Shown here: piece after piece, positions 53,647 through 64,000 of the stretch
How positions within the stretch are numbered: the first letter of the stretch is position 1
How the letters are laid out: each line of letters starts with the position of its first letter
NCBI GenBank assembly: GCA_973895155.1
Contig: OZ316894.1
Location: forward strand, 4,588,001-4,652,000
Origin: Marsupella aquatica
Taxonomy: Eukaryota; Marchantiophyta
Direction of reading: 5' to 3'
DNA length: 64,000 nucleotides
The notes under the pieces: generated by a model
Seen by the model: the letters and a program-made list of their open reading frames with translations, nothing else
What the model was told of the DNA's origin: nothing
Database searches by the model: none
Program-made: the position numbers and the translations under genes

Positions 53647-55276
53647 TTCTTGTCGCTAGTGGAGGAAGAGGAGGATGAGCACTGCAGCTGATGGAGGAGG
53701 AGTAGGAGTGTCTCACTCTACACAAAAATCACGAAGATGGAGCAGGATGAACTCAAACAGGCACACAAGTACCACTAGTAGAAAAGACCCCTCATTCTGA
53801 CCCGAACACTTATGACTTCAATGACCACAATTATTCTTTTGTGACTCCAAATTCAAGGGAGTAATTTTTACTACTCCATGAACGACGACTGCCATTGGAG
53901 CATAGTGCCATCAAAAAGAATGACTTGATTCTTTCTTGTGCATGACTATGTTTTAGGCCGGACTTGGATGATGGATTGTATTGTATTGTGTTACCAAACA
54001 AATGTAAAACAAGAATGCTAGGCTGCTTCCTGCTCCAAAAGACCCCAGATAATTGGGTTGGGTTAAGGCATCTTAAACTAATTGCAATTTAATTTCCACC
54101 ATACCCCATTTAATTAGGTCCCTAAATTGCCTCAATTTTCTATGACATCATCCATGTTGTCAATTTCATGCCACTTCTTTGGCTAATAAGCCTTGTGAAT
54201 GTGTGTACGTTCATTTATGGGGTTTGTCAATGTCATGGCCCCAAATTCAGGTTGTAAAAGTTATTACTTAATTTAGGACTTACCCAAACTAAGTATCAAA
54301 GTATCAATCTTGCTCCATTGTGAACACCCTTTAATTCATACCGAGCACCTGGTGTGACCCAAAAAAAATCCGGAACATTCCCAAGGCACACACTCCTCAC
54401 AATGGACTACTTACATGGTACTTAGGGTGGCCTACTCTGGTCCATACTGGCCTTTGTCCGTAAGTTTAGGGTTTTTACCATTAGAGTGTTAACTTTTTAT
54501 TACCGATGGAAGAAGCATCCCATCCTGTCAGTCAGCAGCACACTCTTTCCTAGTTGATCGTGGTGCGCGGGACTTCAAAGGAGATGCACAACCAGCCTAC
54601 AAGCTGGGATTCAGGTGTGAGGTTGCAGTCACAACCTAGCACTTAGCAAAACTGTGACTTAATACTCCTGTGGGCTGCGACATTGAACAACAGAGGTAGC
54701 GTCCCAACATTGGACAGCAGAGGCAGAGGCCTCCAACTTTCACTTCAAGTCGAGAGAGAATCCACGTTTTGATTGGGGTTTTGATCTCATTGAGTTTGCT
54801 CAAAGGGAGCTGCGCCTGTGCCGATTTAGGTAACATTCAGAAGTTACAGAACTTGTTACTATTTCTATTTAGGTTGTTCAATCCACATTTGATAGTAGGG
54901 TTCCTTTTCACCTTGGCTTAAGTGGCCGCTCGACTGCTCAACTGACCCAAAAAAGCTATTCCCGATGGTTGCATATGTGTAGTATAGTCTCGTTCATCCC
55001 CCACACTAAGGAGGCCGACACTAGTTACTATCAACCGGTAGAGAGCGCGCAAGTCATGCAATTGACGAGGTAATGTAGCTGCCTCTTATCCGTGTCTTTG
55101 TTTCATAAGTTACTATTTATTCATCAGCTATCGTTTGACAGATAGTAGACTTTTGATTCCATTCCTGAGTGCATTGGTCAAGCTTATGGAACTTGTGAAC
55201 CCAAACCTTGACCTCACGTAGTCTTGCTGACAAATGGTATAGAAGAAAATGGCTATTCAATGTTAGTGGTGGGACA
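53647..55276. other. No recognisable gene
   Basis: Intergenic-looking DNA without family motifs or clear repeats. Confidence 0.35.
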
Positions 55277-56322
55277 ATCTTTGCGCGTTACTGCCCGATC
55301 GTCAACTTTCTAAAAGTCTATAAAGTCACATTAGTAAGAATAGAGAAAAACCAGGCTGCTGATCTCCTTGCGGCTTGCTCAGCATCCGGCCATGTTCAAC
55401 AGACAATAAGAACAAGAAAAAATGTGAAAATGGTAATGGAAATTTGGAAATGGTAATGGAAATTGTTGACTGCCAGAGGGCTTGTTGCACATCCACCCTT
55501 AAAATTCCAAGAGTTTGCACTTATGACGTAGATGTTGAGCATTGACAACATTCACAATGGCATGCCCATAACCATCCAATGATCAAGTAGTCGACATAGA
55601 GAGATACGTGGTTCACCTCCACATGAGGCTACATCCACGGGAACACACAAGAGCATTACTGCACTCTAGGCCGACCGGTCATACCAAACATTCACATCAC
55701 AAGCTTTCCCTATCTCAACTGGCTCCGTAGCAATGAGCCTGAGTTCCCACTATCCAAGCAAACTCCACTTGGGTATAGTGTGTGCACAACATGACTAACA
55801 TCTTTGCGCGTTACTGCCCGATCGTCAACTTTCTAAAAGTCTATAAAGTCACATTAGTAAGAATAGAGAAAAACCAGGCTGTTGATCTCCTTGCGGCTTG
55901 CTCAGCATCCGGCCATGTTCAACAGACAATAAGAACAAGAAAAAATGTGAAAATGGTAATGGAAATTTGGAAATGGTAATGGAAATTGTTGACTGCCAGA
56001 GGGCTTGTTGCACATCCACCCTTAAAATTCCAAGAGTTTGCACTTATGACGTAGATGTTGAGCATTGACAACATTCACAATGGCATGCCCATAACCATCC
56101 AATGATCAAGTAGTCGACATAGAGAGATACGTGGTTCACCTCCACATGAGGCTACATCCACGGGAACACACAAGAGCATTACTGCACTCTAGGCCGACCG
56201 GTCATACCAAACATTCACATCACAAGCTTTCCCTATCTCAACTGGCTCCGTAGCAATGAGCCTGAGTTCCCACTATCCAAGCAAACTCCACTTGGGTATA
56301 GTGTGTGCACAACATGACTAAC
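55277..56322. repeat. 523-bp tandem duplication, two near-identical copies
   Basis: Copies at 55277-55799 and 55800-56322. I see one difference (GCTGCTGATC versus GCTGTTGATC at 55,352 and 55,875). Each copy carries a short plus-strand frame ending YKVTLVRIEKNQA, then DLLAACSASGHV. This resembles the end of a LINE-type RNase H domain (R..N..AD.LA). The duplication must be recent. Confidence 0.93.
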
Positions 56323-57180
56323 CTAACCTAGTCTGTGAGTAAGGTTAGCCCTAATTGCGGTATAGTCGTAACTCTAGACCTAGGAGTTAATCCTAATAGT
56401 AGAGCACATGAAAGCTCCTTCCGGGGTATGTGCACTGAGAGTGAGGTTTTACTGTAGTGCCACACATGCTACGTCCCTCCTCATGAACCAATTTAGGAGT
56501 AGGGGATGCCCATCCTCTTCAAACTGAACAGGTGTCTCCCCATGGCAATGGAGCCCGTGGCGTACGGTGGAGATCAGGCAAAAACAAACAATGACAAGTT
56601 GTTGATTGTTGATTTCTTTTAACTATGGGGGCAAAGGAATGTGGTGTAAATGGCAAATGCCCAAACAGTCGGTGAACTTAGGTTGCCTTCCCCAATTTCT
56701 ACTATGGATATCTGTTCCACAAATCTAGGAGAAATTGTAGGGAAAGGAACATGGGGTTGACAACGTAGGAACAGTGCCCTACACCAGGGCTGCAATGTGG
56801 GCTGACCAAATGAGGAATGGGGCTATATGATGTGCCCCTGGAATCTCATAAGCGTGTTGGACTAAGATGTCATTCGCAACGACCATACAATCATGACTCA
56901 TTCCATGCACACGTAGTCGACACAATCTCTACGTGGTTTAGCTTTTCTCCAAGGCTACGTCCACACGAACACTCAAGCTTTACTTCAAGAGTAGACGAAC
57001 ACACATCCTCTCCCTCTTTCTCAAGTTGCTCTGTTACAATGAGTAAGCACCACACACCAGCGGCTTACACTAGCCCTGGTATATACAAGGTCACACACGA
57101 CTAACCTAACCTCAGCTAAGATCCTAACTGTGGTTAGCCTAAGTGCCGTAACCTATGAGTCACAAGACTAAGAGCAATCC
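56323..57180 (+). mobile_element. Diverged interspersed repeat, probably LTR-derived
   Basis: The part 56,880-57,140 (CACGTAGTCGACACAATCTC, TACGTGGTTTA, GGCTACGTCCACACGAACAC) is a diverged relative of part of the 523-bp unit (GTAGTCGACATAGAGAGATA, TACGTGGTTCA, GGCTACATCCACGGGAACAC). Both are followed by the CTAACCTAACC...GGTTAGCC motif. Repeated relatives in tandem suggest old LTR fragments; no coding region is left. Confidence 0.45.
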
Positions 57181-57416
57181 TTAACAAAGCGCTCCTTTTG
57201 ATAGTGTTTCCTCGAGACTGTTTCTTAATTAATCATCATGGGACACCCTCCATCTACACTCTACACTAATTACAGAACTTTACTACTATCTCTTTACACT
57301 ATTTTGGGTTTTCCTCGTTTGTAATTTCATGTTCTCTATCGAGAAGAATTCACAATGGAGCATTAGGAAACTTATCCAATACATTTACTAAACTACACTA
57401 TGGGAATAGAAAATCT

Positions 57417-57746
57417 ATAATCAATTGGCTTAGGTCAATTGGCTAGGGGATTTTCCTGGAACTGAGAAGTCCCAGGTTCAATCCCCCCTCCACACACTGG
57501 GGTGTGGAGGGTATATGTGTGTGGGTGGGATGAGTTTTGTGGGTAGTGGATTGGAGTTCTGATTATCTGCTCGGCCCCTGGTTGCCCACTCTGTGGCCCT
57601 GATATAATTCTCTCTCCTTCCTGGTGCGGGTCCCTGTCGGATCCGTTGGGACTCACACTGGTCTGGGTTCCCTACAGGAAAAACCGTCACATTGAGGTGG
57701 GGGGAGTCTAATTGTATTTCCTCCCCATTTCCGTTCAAGACAAAAA
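57417..57746 (+). mobile_element. tRNA-derived SINE, 330 bp, with perfect 14-bp target duplication
   Basis: The pol III promoter has an A-box-like TTAGGTCAATTGG (57430-57442) and a B box GGTTCAATCCC (57475-57485). These are followed by a body unrelated to tRNA and a short A-rich end (GACAAAAA). Flanking duplications GGAATAGAAAATCT at 57403-57416 and 57747-57760 are identical, so the ends are certain. The second copy in the window is at 40,753-41,227 on the other strand. Confidence 0.88.
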
Positions 57747-57760
57747 GGAATAGAAAATCT

Positions 57761-58962
57761 GTTTCTAGATGTACCAGGATATGTACAAGCCTTTCTTTGA
57801 ATGTTACTAATATTACTACTAATTAATAATAACATCCACAGTTTTTACGGACATAAGTCTGGTGCGGTCCTAGGGGTCCTAGGTCTAGAGTATCCGTCTA
57901 GAAAACTTAGATTCCAATTTGGTGAGGCCCTAGGGGAGACATTCTAGAAACCTAGCTAGATTCCAACTCTAGCTTCTGTTCACAATTTCTTAATAAGCTT
58001 AAGGTTCTCATATGAGAGCATGGTCTGCAATAAAAGCCCCTCAAAACTTGTGCTAACTAAAATAATATGTTTGGGGGGTGCTTTGGCAAATTAATGCCCT
58101 GTTATGACCACACTTTTCATTTTTCAATGAGCATTTCAATGAGCAACTTTTCTCTAACTCAAAAATACTACTAACATTGGATAGAGACTCAACATTCAGG
58201 ATAAATGTACACTTTTCATCCAGTAAGACTGAAAATTAAACTAATGCAAGAGCAAGATACAAAACATCCTATGTCACATTTAAATAGCGTTTTGGTGAAT
58301 AGTGTGTAGTGAAACAAATCAAACGCCCAGTGCAAAATCTAGTTTCAATTGCTCTGACCAATCGGGCGTCTGACGGCATAGGATGCAGAGCCTTTGCCTC
58401 CTGTTGATATGAGGCACTTTGTCAGGGTGTTAATTACAGTAAATAATATACCTTCAAGGCCTACGTGTATTCTGGGAATTCTCTTGCCCGCTGTATTTCT
58501 AGATCTGCAGACATCCAAGAAAACTCAAAACCCTCACTTATAGAAAGCAACGAACAAAAGGCGCCATACTCTAGAGCCCAACGACAAAAATCCCAAGAGG
58601 TGAAAACGAAAGAAAAATATGGGAAAACCAAGGAGCTAAAAAATACAAGAGCCAAAAAGCCCAACAACCCTCGATGCCTCCAGCAGTCCACGCATTCCGA
58701 GATAAAGTGAATTTTATGCCCCCTTGTTACCAGAAAATGTCCCTCTGACTTGGAATATTTTTGCAAACGTACCAACATAAAATATTTCTAGAACCCAAAA
58801 ATATAGCATGTTCATCCTCGAACATGCTTTACTTTTACTTTTTACCTGGTAGTGATGTGTAAGTGGATAAAATTAGAGACTAAACCTAGAATACATATTA
58901 AATATGAATAAGATAAAATAATATAAATAAAACATATCCAAATAAAAGCACATAGAGACCAG
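57761..58962. other. No recognisable gene
   Basis: AT-rich. Frames at 58,465-58,778 on both strands have no family match. Confidence 0.35.
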
Positions 58963-59046
58963 AAAAAGTATAACTAAAATTTATGACACAAAGATGCTAT
59001 TTAAAAAAAGTATAACTAAAATTTATGACACAAAGATGCTATTTTA
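58963..59046. repeat. 42-bp tandem duplication
   Basis: AAAAAGTATAACTAAAATTT and the following bases through GATGCTATTT occur twice, 42 bp apart, without visible differences. Confidence 0.85.
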
Positions 59047-59856
59047 TAACACTACGGGTACTCACTGTTATAAGATGCTACTTTCAATAAAAACCATAAA
59101 CTTAGGAAAGAAAGTTTGAGGGGAACTTAAGACACTATGTGTTGATGTCACTTAGAATCATTCCTCTTGCTCATGAGAGTACTTAAAAGTGTTAGAAAAT
59201 GAAGCCCATGGTTCCTCTCTAGGACATAACAAAGTTTAAAAATTAAGGGGGCTGCCAAAATAAATTCAAAATATTACAGGATACCAAAACTTAAAGGGGT
59301 CCAAAAATGAATTAAAAACCTATATGAATTGGATAATGTCCTGGTTAGAGGACATTAGGAGATACAATGCCCTGATAAATGAGGAAATGAGGGCGGTAAC
59401 CCAAGTTTTGAGATTAATATACAGTAACTAGGAGATTAATATACATAAAATCTTGAGTGATTTTTTGATAACAAACAAGAAAAAGTGAATCTCGAAATAG
59501 ACAATCCAAGTGAAAGAGCCTGCAATTGGCCAAAGGCATGAAAGAAGTTAAAAACAAATCTTGTGATGTTGATACAAGTTATTATGTTATTTTATTTGGT
59601 GACACTATATTTGTGTTTTACCTTTGCTATTTTTGTGATACCTCACATAATGCCCCCCAAAGAAGGGAGACTATATGGGAATTTAATGTACTAAAAAATA
59701 CAAAGAGAAAAATCACAAAAGTCTTTACAATATACCCCTTGTTAAGGTACGTTCAAATAAAAATACATGACACAAAATTTTGAATAAACAAAACATGAAT
59801 AAGACTTCATTATTCCTTTGTATCATATGAATACATGAATAAGACAAAAACTGTGG

Positions 59857-60194
59857 GTGAGGGCTAATATCATGGCAATAACATGGTGCAGCAGTGAAAC
59901 CAGCGGTGAGGGCTACCACTCAGATATCATGGTGCAGTAGCTGCACCAAGCATGAGGGCTAATAATATGGCAATACCATGGTGCAGCAACTAACCGAGGG
60001 TGAGTGTTACCATGGTCATACATGGTGCAACAAGTAAACCGAGGGTGATGGCTACTATATGGCGACGGATACACTGGTCCAAGGTAAACTAACGGTGACG
60101 GCTACCGTAGCAATACCATGGCAGTTGCAGCACGTGATTTCAGGGCGACGGTATCCATGGAGACATGAGGCTAATAAGAACCAAATTGTATATG
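59857..60194. repeat. Tandem repeat of 45-50 bp, about seven units
   Basis: Units begin GTGAGGGCTA or a variant at 59857, 59906, 59952, 60000, 60045, 60095 and 60145. Most contain CATGGTGCA and end with an ACCGAGG-like word. Divergence is moderate. Confidence 0.8.
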
Positions 60195-60355
60195 GGCAGA
60201 GCTTTGTCTACCAGCCCCTAACTTAGTGGAATGACATTTAAACATTGACTGAAAACTTATATCTCAACCTTCTCATCAAGCAGGCCTAGATAGTGGAGAA
60301 CCAACCAAGGGCATGGGCAAACTTGAGTTCCTTACCTGTCAAATCTGAATGAACC

Positions 60356-60520
60356 AGGCCACTAAAGCTGGGGCTAGTGACATCTAGCACAAATCAAAAT
60401 AATTCAAAATGAGACAGGGCCACTAGAGGAGTGGTGAGTGACATCTAGCACAAATAAAAATAAATCAAAATGAGACAGGGCCACTAAAACTGGGGCTAGC
60501 GACGCCTAGCAGCAGCACAT
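60356..60520. repeat. 61-bp tandem repeat, about 2.7 units
   Basis: AGGGCCACTA-type starts lie at 60356, 60415 and 60476. The shared body is GTGACATCTAGCACAAAT followed by AAAATAAATCAAAATGAGAC. Confidence 0.8.
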
Positions 60521-60596
60521 TAAGGACTCCGTTCCTCCAAAGATTGGGCCGCTTTTTACTGTCGTTGCAAGATGGGTCTAAAAATACTCTGAGAAC

Positions 60597-60765
60597 AGAG
60601 AGAGAGAGAGAGGGGGTCGGGGCTGGAAATGTGGGGCCGGCTCTGCATGGAACAGAGCTCCCCTGTTTTCCGCAATTCCTCTGTTTTTCCCTCTGCGTCG
60701 TCGAGTCGCTGCTTTCCACGAAGCGATTCCATCATCCAATGGGGCCGAATCGCGTCATCGTTCTT

Positions 60766-60811
<46 letters not shown>

Positions 60812-61180
60812 GTTCCGAATCTGAGGCGGAATATGATGATCGAACCCCTCTCAAGAAAGGGATCGAGTGATTTATTCTGTTCGGAGAGAGCTACAGTTGA
60901 GATTTCGAATTGGAACTGGGCAGCAGAAAGAGAGCAGTCAGCCGTCGGTTGTGAATTCCGATTTACAAAATAGATACGGTGGTGTGGCCTCACCCGCATG
61001 CATGGAGCACGCAGTAGCAGCACCCGTTCGCACACCCGGACAGTTATCATTGGTCGTCCGTCGTTGCTCTCTTCCTTTTCGGAAGAGGGAAATCATTCTC
61101 AGTTGCCATTGCCATGCCGGGTCTGGAGGTTTGGATCCCTTCGATCCTTTCGATCCCTTCGATCCTTTCGATCGTTCCAT
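60597..61180. repeat. Simple repeats in a likely promoter/5' UTR zone: (AG)n, (CT)n, (GATCCTTTC)n
   Basis: (GA)n at about 60,598-60,614, (CT)n at about 60,763-60,811, and four 9-bp units of TTCGATCCY at about 61,138-61,172. Long CT tracts are typical near plant transcription starts. They lie upstream of the plus-strand gene at 62.9 kb, so they may belong to its promoter. Confidence 0.8.
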
Positions 61181-61199
61181 CGATGGTCGAGCTGGGGAG

Positions 61200-62927
61200 T
61201 CGGTTCGCTTCGGCCCATTGATTGATGGACAGAGATGTGTATGGAGGGGAAGTACTGTGAGTACGCTTTGAAAGGAAGAGATTGATTAATTGACGGAGAA
61301 GTGTATGAAGGGAAATACCCAAGTACACTAGAAAGGAAGAGAGGGAGCGCGGTAGTACTGTATTGTAGCTACAGTGAGTAGTATCGACGGAGAGGATTTG
61401 AGGGATTGGGGAAATTGGGGGAATTGGAGAAATTGGAGGAGGCGGGGGATCCAATTCGAGTTCCCGGGAGTCTCGCGCCGCACGGGAGAGCTGTTGGTAT
61501 CTCTTCTTTCTTGGAGAGGGACATAACAATGAGAACTCAAAATATGAGGAGGTCAGAGCGAACGAGGACGACGAGAACAACGTGACTGGACGGATGTGAG
61601 CAGGAAGGAAGGACTTCTCAAGGCTTCTGCTAGCTGAGCATCACACCTGACTTTGCTGTGACTCCGTTGTTCCGTAGGAGTGTCGATGGAGGGAGGAGGA
61701 AGGTTATAGAGCTGGTTTTCTCGATTGACAAAATGCAATGACGGTGAGTAGGATGTACCGGAAAATTTGCTACAACTTTTTCTGGAGAGAAAAACAGGAA
61801 GAAATAGACCGGAGTGAGATCACAGGAGGTTCTGGAAGGTTTTTCCAAGGCTGAGAGAGTGTGATTGGAGGAGGTGGAATATAAACAGGTGACTTGATTT
61901 GTGTGGAAAATTAGGAGGTTCTGAAAGGTTTCTTCAAGGCGAGAGTGTGATTGGAGGAGGTGGAATGTAAAAGGTAGCCCGATTGGTGTGCAGAATTGCT
62001 CTTATCTCTTTGCAGAGAAGAGAGGAGAGAACGAGGTTGAAGGTAAAGAAGCTCTGCAATTATTTCGAGGAGGTTTCGGCCGGAGTTTACTCTGCTCCTT
62101 CCACCGAGAGTTCGCTTCCTCGAGTTGGATGAAATGGGAACAGGTATGTGCGAAGGACTTGATTATGCCATTGCGTTCTTGTGTTGTCATATCCAGTCCT
62201 TTCCTGTCGTGTCTTGGAAAAGAAGATGAAGTCAGAACAAATACCCAATCAACTTTTCGTCTCCTGTGCAAGAAGAGAGGGGTGTGCGTATTTGAGAAGG
62301 CTCGGTAGGAGTTGATTTACACCTACACCTGGCTGCGATATCTCGACATGGTTCAACTCTGTACCAAGACAAGGAGGAAAATAAGAGTAGTTCTCTATCG
62401 CATTTGTTGATAGCAGTCGACAGTAGTGGGTCTCACTTGTTGGGAGGTTGCGATGTGGATCTCGTCGGACCCTATTTCTTCCACTGCCCAATCGCCTCCG
62501 GCATGCTGATTCTTTTCGTCCTTTCAATTGCGACCGGCATTTTGCGCCTGTAGTTTTTCGTGTCCTTTCTTAGTTTTCATTTCTCCTCTGGGTGTGTGTG
62601 TCATTATTTTCGCACAGGCGAATAACTCCTTGCGAAAATAGTTAAAATAGCGGACGAAGCTTCTTGTCTGTGGAAGGAGACCTTTTTGGCTCGATCTAAT
62701 TCTACTATTCTTGTGTCTATTGTCACTGGTTTTCTTACATGTTTTCGTGTCCGCGAAGTAATAAGCGGAGCGTTCTTGTTTAAGGTCTGTCCCTCGTTCT
62801 GTGCAAATCATGCCCGATGTATGGCTGAATAAACAAAAAGGACCCCACTGATCGATGTTATTGGTCGTCTCCGCTGATATCAAAAGGATGATTCTCTCTG
62901 TTCTATCTCAATGATCTCGTTACTGAT
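61200..62927 (+). promoter_or_regulatory. Probable 5' UTR with intron of the downstream gene
   Basis: A strong donor-like CAG|GTATGTG lies at 62,144. An acceptor-like ATGCAG ends at 62,946 after a pyrimidine-containing stretch. Joining them would place the first usable ATG at 62,970. Frames in this stretch have no family match. The arrangement is inferred. Confidence 0.35.
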
Positions 62928-63809
62928 ATGATGCATCACAATGCAGACCCTGCTATAATTCTTGACCCAATGGCGCCCCGCTCACCCACTGGAGTGTCCA
63001 TTTCTTCACAAGCAGACGAGGCGGGGAGAGTTGTTTCCGTGGACGGGAACGGAACTGCAGATGCAACCTTCTCCCAAGAAACTCCAGCTCCCGAATTTTC
63101 CAACGGGAGCCACAGTAATGCACCAGAAGAGGAAACCAATCCCCCAAAGATAGAAGAGGAGGAAAGGGTTTCAGGTTTTCCTGAGGAGGTCGTGAAGCAG
63201 GAAAACAGGGGCCTCGAGAATACAAGCACATTAGCAGCCACCTTTGCTCTGCAGGAGGAGTCCTCTGATTATCCTTCTCAAGGGTTGGAATATGAAGCAC
63301 TGGTCCAAACTCAGGAAACGTCTGGGCAAGAAGAAGCACCACCTCTCGTGGAAGAAATGCAGGACGACGTGCAAGATGTCATGGAAGTAGTAAAGCAAGA
63401 TGAAATTCCTGCCAATGGTGATGAGCAGCAGCAGAAACAAGAGGTTGCTTCTTCACAAGGAGGGGAATTGCTGAAGCAAGAGGTGGCTCACCGATCGCAC
63501 ATACTCGGCAGCTTGAGCAAGCTGGACGAGAATTCTGCTCGCCAACTGCTGAATGACTCAGGCTGGAATGTGAGCCAAAGTGTGCGCATGAATGGTAAAA
63601 CCCAATGGTATTACAGGTCTCCGCCCCCTAAACCTGTGTTACTGGGCTCGCTAACCTCCGCAGTAGCTTTGTGGAAGAAAGTGGTTGACGAAGATCATAA
63701 AAAAAAGGGGGGTGCAGATGATGATCCATACCCTATGGTCACTGCTTTCCTCAGCAATGTGAAGAGGCCAACTGCCAAAAAAAGGAAGAGGGGACGATAC
63801 GCTGATTGA
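62928..63809 (+). CDS. Nuclear-looking protein with possible IDM1/MBD-like module
   Basis: 293 residues from the first ATG; 279 if translation starts at M15 (62,970), which an acceptor at 62,946 would favour. Residues 20-185 are acidic, Glu/Gln/Ser-rich and probably disordered. The C-terminal 110 are folded-looking: LGSLSKLDENSARQLLNDSG, then WNVSQSVRMNGKTQWYYRSP and SLTSAVALWKKVVDE. The GW...R..G...YY.SP...S...A order recalls the module before the PHD finger of IDM1-type histone acetyltransferases, or a methyl-CpG-binding-like fold. A basic nuclear-localisation-like end (KKRKRGRYAD) precedes the TGA. A donor-like GTGAGT follows the stop by six bases, so a 3' UTR intron is possible. The gene looks real; the family is tentative. 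Confidence 0.6.
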   Translation: MMHHNADPAIILDPMAPRSPTGVSISSQADEAGRVVSVDGNGTADATFSQETPAPEFSNGSHSNAPEEETNPPKIEEEERVSGFPEEVVKQENRGLENTSTLAATFALQEESSDYPSQGLEYEALVQTQETSGQEEAPPLVEEMQDDVQDVMEVVKQDEIPANGDEQQQKQEVASSQGGELLKQEVAHRSHILGSLSKLDENSARQLLNDSGWNVSQSVRMNGKTQWYYRSPPPKPVLLGSLTSAVALWKKVVDEDHKKKGGADDDPYPMVTAFLSNVKRPTAKKRKRGRYAD

Positions 63810-64000
63810 TGAAAGTGAGTACGATTCCGTGTTTCTCATGCCTTCTCTGCAGTCTTCAAACTACTGGTTGGGATTATCGCAATAGACCACCAAGAACTTG
63901 GAGCCTTGAAACCAATGGAGTTTCTCTTGGTTCTGAGATACAACTGTCAACCACTAGTTCAAACGGGGACTCCCATTTCTGCGGCGAGTTGCCGGCCTTA
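63810..64000 (+). other. 3' flank of the last gene, cut by the window end
   Basis: Short sequence after the stop codon, with no further exon recognised. Confidence 0.4.

Noticed and set aside
57475-57485. A tRNA gene at the B box
   Set aside because: No cloverleaf or acceptor stem can be formed; the 14-bp target duplications and A-rich end show a SINE.
60556-61050. 164-codon minus-strand frame with an Arg/Glu run
   Set aside because: The run is the translation of the (CT)n tract; the rest has no motif.
61047-61580. 177-codon minus-strand frame
   Set aside because: It is Ser/Pro/Ile-rich across simple repeats and has no homolog that I recognise.

Overview
The window is nuclear DNA of a land plant. 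It has spliced plant genes (an NPH3/RPT2-type BTB protein and a plant 2Fe-2S ferredoxin-like protein) in a repeat-rich, AT-leaning background of nested transposons. I cannot name the species. The diverged genes and the Tat/Athila-like retrotransposon fit a bryophyte, lycophyte, fern or gymnosperm as well as a seed plant.

Layout. 0.8-6.6 kb (minus) is a four-exon NPH3-family gene encoding about 641 residues, with a 2.8-kb first intron and a GC-rich tandem repeat upstream. 7.7-15.6 kb holds no gene I recognise, only repeats: a LINE tail, diverged tandem duplications, a MITE with a 10-bp target duplication, and a LINE fragment split by a second MITE-like element. 15,616-29,133 is a nearly complete 13.5-kb Ty3/gypsy retrotransposon of the non-chromodomain (Tat/Athila-like) type. 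It has two 1,989-bp LTRs differing at about 23 positions by hand count, the 5-bp target duplication ATTTC, a PBS and a PPT. Its internal ORFs cover gag, protease, RT/RNase H, a full HHCC/DDE integrase, a long post-integrase extension and a separate coiled-coil ORF. Five in-frame stops and one frameshift break the polyprotein.

Each LTR carries an open frame of about 202 codons whose protein resembles the C-terminal zinc-ribbon OB fold (DBD-C) of replication protein A large subunit. It lies upstream of the likely LTR promoter. I consider this the most interesting feature of the window.

29-41 kb is a graveyard of LINE tails, diverged tandem repeats (one coding a 16-residue repeat), Helitron-like 3' ends and a tRNA-derived SINE with an internal duplication. 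41-47 kb is moderately GC-rich but unrecognised. 48.2-49.4 kb (minus) is the ferredoxin-like gene, recovered by joining three exons. 50-60 kb is again repeats, including a 523-bp tandem duplication with one visible mismatch, a second SINE with a perfect 14-bp target duplication, and a 384-bp Ser/Thr-coding tandem repeat. 60.5-63.8 kb is a CT-rich promoter/5' UTR region leading to a nuclear-looking 293-residue protein with a possible IDM1/MBD-like module.

Coordinates, exon joins and mismatch counts were read by eye. Family names come from remembered motifs, not from database searches.
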